A DNA stretch of 64,000 bases, taken from the NCBI RefSeq assembly GCF_002112505.1, contig NZ_NEHW01000008.1, positions 62,001 to 126,000 on the forward strand, given 5' to 3'. This DNA is from Pseudomonas sp. R28(2017) (GTDB lineage Bacteria; Pseudomonadota; Gammaproteobacteria; Pseudomonadales; Pseudomonadaceae). A program made the translations under genes and the position numbers. This document shows positions 59,034-64,000 of this stretch, in pieces (the first letter of the stretch is position 1; each line of letters opens with the position of its first letter). The notes under the pieces were generated by a model. The model saw only the letters and a list, made by a program, of their open reading frames with translations. It was not told where the DNA came from and did no database searches.

Positions 59034-60380
59034 TTAGCACTTATGCAATCTAACATTCAAAAAGCCCGAGACACCGTCCTCTTTGGACTGCTTTTTGACT
59101 GATTGTATTAGCTCACCCACCCTGCTTTTCCACTGGGGACCTATAGTGGAATTTACTTGCCTATCACCGAAGTCAGAAATGACATCCCTGCCACCGGCGA
59201 TTAAATCTGGATTGTGCAGCGCAGCAAGAGAGGACATAGTTTCCTTCGCCTGTTTCGCTGAGAGTTTTTTTGCTTCAACTTGGCTCATATCCTTAGATAG
59301 CTCGTCATAAGCTCTTCTCCTCAGATCATCATACAATTTCCTTCTTGCATTTCTCGCAACCTTCGGATCACGCTCCTTGGGATTTACAACATTCTCCAAA
59401 AATTCTTCAACTGTGAGCCGGTTCAATCCATCCTGCTGTCCTTTTAATTGACGCTCAAACTCTCCATGCTTCGACGCTGGCAAATTGTCCGCCTTGAAAC
59501 ACGCCACCGTATGCAAAGGCATGCTACCGGGCTTGCCCGTTGAAGGCTCCTTGTCTTTCCCCGCTGGCCGGTTCGGCTGCGCAGGCTGCGGCTCACTCAC
59601 CGCGCCCTTGCGCCGCTCCGGCACCTGCAGGTCCGGCCGCTTCTTCAACCCCTCCTCATGTTTGAGCATCCACTGCCCAATCCGCGCGCCTTTCTTGCTA
59701 GCGGCCATTTCCTGAGCCAGCACACCGGCATTGCCACCCCCGCGGGTGAGGTAGGACACCATGGCGCCCAACAGCAGCATCACGACTTCGACATGCCCGG
59801 TGGCAATGAAATGCGCGGCCTGATTGATGGCAAACGGGTTGTCCTGGCTGAACGCGCTCAGCCCCTGTTCACCGCGTGGGCCTTCCCAGGCGATGCCGAT
59901 GCCGTCCAGGTAGTACTCGCCAATGCGCGGCAAGCCGTCGACGAAGAACTCGGCGAGTGAGGCAATGCCCAGCACACCGAGGATCCAGCCGCTGACCTTG
60001 AAACCAATGGCGGTACCTGCAACGCCGCCGGGAAATGCACCGACACCGCCGGCGAAGGCACCGATGCCGGCACCGAGCAGGCCGCCAGTGAGGGCGCTGC
60101 CGGCGACGATCATCGCCATCTGCTCGGCCACGCCGAGCAGGTCGTTGAGGATGTTTTTGATGTCGAGGTCGGCGAAGCGCTGGCGCAGTAGTTCGCCCGC
60201 TACCCATTCGGCCTTGTAGAAAGCGCGCCGCACGCTGTCGACACGGCGCAGCTGGAGGGCCAGTGATGGCACCTCTTCGTTGAGGTAGGTACGGAAATGG
60301 GCGCCTCCCTGATAGCCCATTTCATCGGTGATGCGTGACTCGATATCGTGCCAGGTGGGCACGATGTGCCAGAGCAGCAT
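59034..60380 (-). CDS. Polymorphic toxin: glycine-zipper N-terminus, Ntox15-type nuclease C-terminus
   Basis: A 448-residue effector-like protein. Residues 1-80 are a soluble helical region. Residues 84-150 are hydrophobic and glycine-zipper-rich (SALTGGLLGAGIGAFAGGVG), as in the N-terminus of Tde1. A Pro/Lys-rich hinge (about 262-286) leads to the toxin domain, which carries HNPD (His389, Asp392), the HxxD motif of Ntox15/Tde DNases, followed by LIAGG. The start has GGGAG upstream. Delivery by type VI secretion is inferred from homology; no T6SS gene is in the window. Base composition drops at the start of the toxin domain. Confidence 0.85.
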   Translation of the reverse strand: MLLWHIVPTWHDIESRITDEMGYQGGAHFRTYLNEEVPSLALQLRRVDSVRRAFYKAEWVAGELLRQRFADLDIKNILNDLLGVAEQMAMIVAGSALTGGLLGAGIGAFAGGVGAFPGGVAGTAIGFKVSGWILGVLGIASLAEFFVDGLPRIGEYYLDGIGIAWEGPRGEQGLSAFSQDNPFAINQAAHFIATGHVEVVMLLLGAMVSYLTRGGGNAGVLAQEMAASKKGARIGQWMLKHEEGLKKRPDLQVPERRKGAVSEPQPAQPNRPAGKDKEPSTGKPGSMPLHTVACFKADNLPASKHGEFERQLKGQQDGLNRLTVEEFLENVVNPKERDPKVARNARRKLYDDLRRRAYDELSKDMSQVEAKKLSAKQAKETMSSLAALHNPDLIAGGRDVISDFGDRQVNSTIGPQWKSRVGELIQSVKKQSKEDGVSGFLNVRLHKC

Positions 60381-60542
60381 GAGGCGTCTCCCTGCCAGTT
60401 TTGTGCAGGGAAATCACATCATGGGGTGGGGGTAGGACGTTCCTGAGTCAGTTGTAGGAAAAGTCGATTCGTTGCTGGTGGGGGGACGTTCGGGATTGGG
60501 GTGTTGCTGCGAGGGGTACGGCTGGAGGGATTTGGCGACCTT

Positions 60543-60576
60543 GAGATCGAGCGCCGCCCGCGCGGCGCTCGATCTC
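60543..60576. repeat. Perfect 15-bp-stem palindrome
   Basis: GAGATCGAGCGCCGC-CCGC-GCGGCGCTCGATCTC lies downstream of the PAS-MCP gene and upstream of the toxin gene. Its right arm (GCGGCGCTCGAT) recurs at 30373-30384, so this is a second dispersed repeat type. Confidence 0.85.
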
Positions 60577-60603
60577 ACAGGCGCTACACAACCCAAGCCA
60601 TGA

Positions 60604-61920
60604 TCAATGGCCCAGCTGGCTGGAAAACTGCCCCACCGCATCCACCACTTTCTTCGCCCCTTCCTGGATCTCGACGATCACCCCACCGGTGTCTGCCGCC
60701 AGCGCCAGCCCCTGTTCGGCCTGGCGCTTGCTGGTATCGATGATGTCTACCGCCGCCTGGGCCAGCTGTTCGTTCTGCTGCACCACCTTGGCAATCTCCT
60801 CGGTGGCGCTGCTGGTGCGCGAGGCCAGCTGCCGCACTTCGTCGGCGACCACGGCGAAGCCACGGCCCTGCTCACCGGCACGGGCGGCCTCGATGGCAGC
60901 GTTGAGCGCCAGCAGGTTGGTCTGCCCGGCAATGTCGCTGATGGTCTTGATGATTGCGCCGATCACCTTGGACTGCTTGTCCAGCGCCTGGATACCCTCG
61001 GCTGCGTCCTGCATCGAACCTTCCAGGCCACGCATCACGTCCACGGTCTGGGTCACGACTTCGGTGGCCTTGCGGGCGCTGCTGTCGGTTTCCAGCGAGG
61101 TGTTGTAGGCGATGTCGGCGGCTTGCGCCACGGCCAGTTCCTGATTGACCTGCTCGGTAATCACGGTGGCGAACTTGACCACCTTGTACAGCACGTCATG
61201 GGCATCGAAGATCGGGTTGTAGGAAGCCTCCAGCCAGATCGTACGGCCATGGGCGTCGACCCGCTTGAAACGGTCGGCCACGTACTCGCCACGGCGCAGC
61301 TTGTCCCAGAATGCCTGGTAACCCGCCGAGCTGGCTTCCTCCGGCTCGCAGAACATGCGGTGATGCTTGCCACGCACCTGTTCCAGGCTGTAGCCCACCG
61401 ACTGCAGGAAGCGCTCGTTGGCGGTCAGCACCTCGCCATCGAGGTTGAACTCGATCACGGCGGTGGAGCGCATCAGTGCCTTGATCAGGCTCTCGTGCTC
61501 ACGGGACGCTTCGATGGTGCGGGTCAGGTCGCTGGAGTGCATGGAGAAATGCCTGATCCGGCCATCAGCGCTCTTCACCGGCTGCAGAATAGAGCGCAGC
61601 CAGGCTTCCTGGCCGTTGCCGCGCAGCAGGCGGAAGGCGCCGTTGAGGTGCTCGCCACGGCTGATGGCGTTTTTCATGCGCTGGTAGAAGTCGAGCTTCT
61701 TCACGTGTGCCGGCACGATGTCTTCGATGTTGCGGCCAATCAGTTGCTCGGCACGGTAGAGCATCTCGCTCTCGAAGTTGCCGTTGACCTGCTCGATGCG
61801 CCCCTGAGGGTCGAGCTGCAGCACCAGCATCTCGCTGTCGAGGCTACTCTTGACCTGCTCGATGGCCATCAGCTCTTCGCGCAGTTGCTGGATTTCTTTC
61901 TTGAGCTTGCTGTTGAACAT
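60604..61920 (-). CDS. Soluble PAS-PAS-MCP transducer (BdlA-like)
   Basis: A 438-residue cytoplasmic protein without membrane helices. PAS 1 (about 38-125) contains [23 protein letters not shown] 2 (about 155-250) contains [23 protein letters not shown]. The MCP signalling part has [20 protein letters not shown] and [17 protein letters not shown]. This order and length match BdlA, which links energy or redox state to biofilm dispersion in P. aeruginosa. CGGGAG lies upstream of ATG 61920. Adjacency to the toxin is probably chance. Confidence 0.88.
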   Translation of the reverse strand: MFNSKLKKEIQQLREELMAIEQVKSSLDSEMLVLQLDPQGRIEQVNGNFESEMLYRAEQLIGRNIEDIVPAHVKKLDFYQRMKNAISRGEHLNGAFRLLRGNGQEAWLRSILQPVKSADGRIRHFSMHSSDLTRTIEASREHESLIKALMRSTAVIEFNLDGEVLTANERFLQSVGYSLEQVRGKHHRMFCEPEEASSAGYQAFWDKLRRGEYVADRFKRVDAHGRTIWLEASYNPIFDAHDVLYKVVKFATVITEQVNQELAVAQAADIAYNTSLETDSSARKATEVVTQTVDVMRGLEGSMQDAAEGIQALDKQSKVIGAIIKTISDIAGQTNLLALNAAIEAARAGEQGRGFAVVADEVRQLASRTSSATEEIAKVVQQNEQLAQAAVDIIDTSKRQAEQGLALAADTGGVIVEIQEGAKKVVDAVGQFSSQLGH

Positions 61921-62099
61921 CACCGCTCTCCCGGAGCGCATCAGACCGATTCGGATGCATCTTCATCGGCTGCGCCGCGTGCCGCTTGAGCACCCTGAAA
62001 AGAAATTTTCACAACGCCGAAACTGCCGTGAATCAGGCGTCATTTGCGTGTCACAAGGCTGTCATGTGAGCGCAACGCAGCAGGTGGAAACTTTTTGTC

Positions 62100-63314
62100 A
62101 TGAATACACCTGCCCTACGCATCGCACTCGTCAGCGAAACCTTCCCGCCCGAAATAAACGGTGTGGCCAACACCCTTGGCCGCCTCAGCGAGGGTTTGCG
62201 ACAGCGTGGCCATCAGGTGGAAATCGTGCGCCCACGGCAAGCCAACGAGGCGCCGGCGGACGATGACGATGGCCTGTTGCTCTGCCGAGGCTGGGCACTG
62301 CCCGGCTATCCCGGCCTGCAGTGGGGCGAGGTGTCGATGCACAAGCTGTTGCGCCGCTGGCGCAGGCAGCGCCCGGACGTGCTGTACATCGCCACCGAAG
62401 GGCCACTGGGCCTCAGTGCCCTGCGCGCCGCGCGGCGTTTGGGGGTTGCCGTGGTCAGTGGCTTTCACACCAACTTTCCGCAATATTCCGGGCAATACGG
62501 CCTCGGCCTGCTGGCGCGCCTGCTCACCCATTACCTGCGCTGGTTCCATCGGCGCACGGCCGCCACCCTGGTGCCCAGCGCCAGCCAGCGCCTGGAGCTG
62601 GAACGGCGCGGGTTCGAGCGCCTGGCCCTGATGGCCCGGGGCGTCGATGCCGGCCTGTTCAACCCGGCCCGGCGCAGCCAGGCCTTACGCGAAAACTGGG
62701 GGCTCGGCGCCGATGACATCGCCGTGCTGCACGTCGGGCGCCTGGCTGCGGAAAAGAACCTGGCGCTGTTGCAACCCTGCCTGCAAGCCTTGCAGAAAGC
62801 CTATCCACAGCGGCGTCTGCGCCTGGTGGTGGTAGGCGATGGCCCGCAGCGTGCTGCGCTCGCTCAACAGATGCCGGAGGCGGTGTTCTGCGGCGCCCAG
62901 CGTGGCGAAGCGCTGGCCGAGCACTACGCCAGCGGCGACCTGTTCCTGTTCCCGAGCCTGACCGAAACCTTCGGCAACGTGGTGCTCGAAGCCATGGCTT
63001 CGGGCCTGGCCGTGGTCGCCTACGACGAAGCCGCCGCAGCCCAGCATATCCGCCATGGCCACAGCGGCGCGCTGGCCATGCCTGGCGACCAGTGTGCGTT
63101 CATCGATGCCGCCTGCTGGTTGCTGGAAGAAGACGAGACCCTGCGCCGGGTCCGCCTCAACGCCCGCCAGCATGCCAGCCGCCAAGGCTGGCCGGCGATC
63201 GTCGAGCAGTTCGAATCGCACCTGCTCAACGCCTGCCACACGGCGCCAGCCGGCACCCGGCCGGCTGGCGCCGCGCTGGCGATCAAGCCAGGGTCGTCAA
63301 CGCCTCGCGGCTGA
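62100..63314 (+). CDS. GT4-family glycosyltransferase (mannosyltransferase-like)
   Basis: A 404-residue GT-B enzyme of family 4. N-terminal IALVSETFPPEINGVANTLGRL and SGFHTNFPQYSGQYG resemble GDP-mannose-dependent alpha-mannosyltransferases (MgtA/PimB-like). The donor site has VGRLAAEKNL, VVVGDGPQR, and the E-x7-E motif in SLTETFGNVVLEAMASG. Acceptor is unknown; glycolipid synthesis is a possibility. Its 3' end overlaps the convergent oxidoreductase by 32 bp. Confidence 0.88.
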   Translation: MNTPALRIALVSETFPPEINGVANTLGRLSEGLRQRGHQVEIVRPRQANEAPADDDDGLLLCRGWALPGYPGLQWGEVSMHKLLRRWRRQRPDVLYIATEGPLGLSALRAARRLGVAVVSGFHTNFPQYSGQYGLGLLARLLTHYLRWFHRRTAATLVPSASQRLELERRGFERLALMARGVDAGLFNPARRSQALRENWGLGADDIAVLHVGRLAAEKNLALLQPCLQALQKAYPQRRLRLVVVGDGPQRAALAQQMPEAVFCGAQRGEALAEHYASGDLFLFPSLTETFGNVVLEAMASGLAVVAYDEAAAAQHIRHGHSGALAMPGDQCAFIDAACWLLEEDETLRRVRLNARQHASRQGWPAIVEQFESHLLNACHTAPAGTRPAGAALAIKPGSSTPRG

Positions 63315-64000
63315 ACGGCAGCACGTCCGCTTCACGCCCCTCGCGCACCTTCTGCGCCCACTCGGCATCCACCAGCAGTGCGCGACCAACCGCCACCAGG
63401 TCGAACTCTTCATCGCCCAGACGGCGCAGCAAGCCTTCCAGGCTGGCGGGCTTGGCCACCTTGTCGGTGGCGACCATGAACTGCAGGAACTCGCCATCGA
63501 GGCCCACGCTGCCGACGGTGATGGTCGGTTTGCCGGTGAGCGTGCGGGTCCAGCCGGCCAGGTTCAGCTCGGAACCCTCGAACTCGGGCTCCCAAAAGCG
63601 CCGGGTCGAGCAGTGGAAGATATCCACACCCGCCGCCGACAGCGGCTCGAGGAACGCGGCCAATGCGTCTGGCGTTTCCACCAGGCGCGCGCTGTAGTCC
63701 TGCTGCTTCCACTGCGAGAAGCGGAAGATGATCGGAAAGTCCGGCCCCACGGCAGCGCGCACGGCCTGGATCAGCTCGATGGCAAAGCGCGAACGGCCGG
63801 CCAGGTCACCGCCGTATTCATCGTCACGGCGGTTGCTGGCGTCCCAGAAAAACTGGTCGATCAGGTAACCGTGGGCGCCATGGATCTCCACCCCGTCCAT
63901 GCCGATGGCCTTGGCGTCGCGGGCCGCCTGGGCAAAAGCAGCGATCACCTCGCGGATATCGTCATGGGTCATGCCATGCACCAGCACCTGGCCGTCCTTG
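63283..64000 (-). CDS. NADH:flavin oxidoreductase, old yellow enzyme family (cut by window edge)
   Basis: The C-terminal ~239 residues of an OYE-family TIM barrel; the 5' end lies outside the window. Visible motifs are GMDGVEIHGAHGYLIDQFFWDASNRRDDEYGGD (FMN/substrate side), RFAIELIQAVRAAVGPDFPIIFRFS, and the phosphate-binding VAVGRALLVDAEW. These enzymes reduce enones or nitro compounds with NAD(P)H. Substrate is unknown. Confidence 0.9.
   Translation of the reverse strand, partial: KDGQVLVHGMTHDDIREVIAAFAQAARDAKAIGMDGVEIHGAHGYLIDQFFWDASNRRDDEYGGDLAGRSRFAIELIQAVRAAVGPDFPIIFRFSQWKQQDYSARLVETPDALAAFLEPLSAAGVDIFHCSTRRFWEPEFEGSELNLAGWTRTLTGKPTITVGSVGLDGEFLQFMVATDKVAKPASLEGLLRRLGDEEFDLVAVGRALLVDAEWAQKVREGREADVLPFSREALTTLA

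Overview
The window is about 64 kb of GC-rich chromosomal DNA that reads as a Pseudomonas of the P. putida group. Evidence: a complete cyoABCDE ubiquinol oxidase operon, an LapF-type giant biofilm adhesin, a flavohemoglobin/NorR pair, a fruBKA-fruR (Cra) locus with the P. putida-type Cra operator, an ampDE pair, and many copies of the ~35-bp P. putida REP element (TTCGCGGGCAAGCCCGCTCC core). From memory the gene order resembles the P. putida KT2440 region around PP_0784-PP_0817, mostly inverted; this was not checked. No rRNA, tRNA, CRISPR array or insertion sequence was seen.

Layout. 1-1.6 kb: start of an alanine-type aminotransferase (cut by the window edge) and an unplaced alpha/beta hydrolase. 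1.7-6.6 kb: cyoABCDE (minus strand) with a long leader carrying a perfect ANR/FNR box. 7.1-10.8 kb: dsbB, hmp and divergent norR, with two NorR-type boxes between hmp and norR. 11.0-27.9 kb: a 4008-residue LapF-like adhesin with 37 Ig-like repeats, followed by its probable type I secretion system (TolC, ABC exporter, HlyD) with 4-nt overlaps. 28.1-30.1 kb: CheV, a small secreted protein and a YkgJ-type cysteine-cluster protein. 30.2-36.9 kb: an RND efflux pump operon with its own two-component system, bracketed by REP structures including a 202-bp imperfect palindrome. 37.2-41.6 kb: a small exported protein, an OprD-family porin, a membrane diguanylate cyclase, a DUF2383 protein and a DUF3820 protein. 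41.7-48.5 kb: fruA, fruK, fruB (minus) and divergent fruR (plus). 48.5-58.4 kb: tatD, a chemoreceptor, ampE, ampD, a DUF1631 protein, nadC, trxB and cysZ. 58.4-60.4 kb: a polymorphic toxin (Ntox15/Tde-like nuclease) and its GAD-like/DUF1851 immunity gene in a low-GC patch. 60.6-64 kb: a soluble PAS-PAS-MCP (BdlA-like) transducer, a GT4 glycosyltransferase and an old-yellow-enzyme family oxidoreductase (cut by the window edge).

How the parts work together. Several genes bear on biofilm life: the LapF adhesin and its exporter, a diguanylate cyclase, a BdlA-like dispersion or energy sensor, CheV and a chemoreceptor. The Cyo oxidase, Hmp/NorR and the ANR box form a respiratory and nitric-oxide response group. 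The fru locus is an autoregulated sugar PTS with a Cra operator and Hfq/Crc-type A-rich motifs at two ribosome binding sites. The most unusual items are the toxin-immunity pair, whose composition changes sharply at the toxin-domain boundary, the short repeat-rich LapF, the REP-bracketed RND/two-component block with its large palindrome, and the orphan alpha/beta hydrolase.
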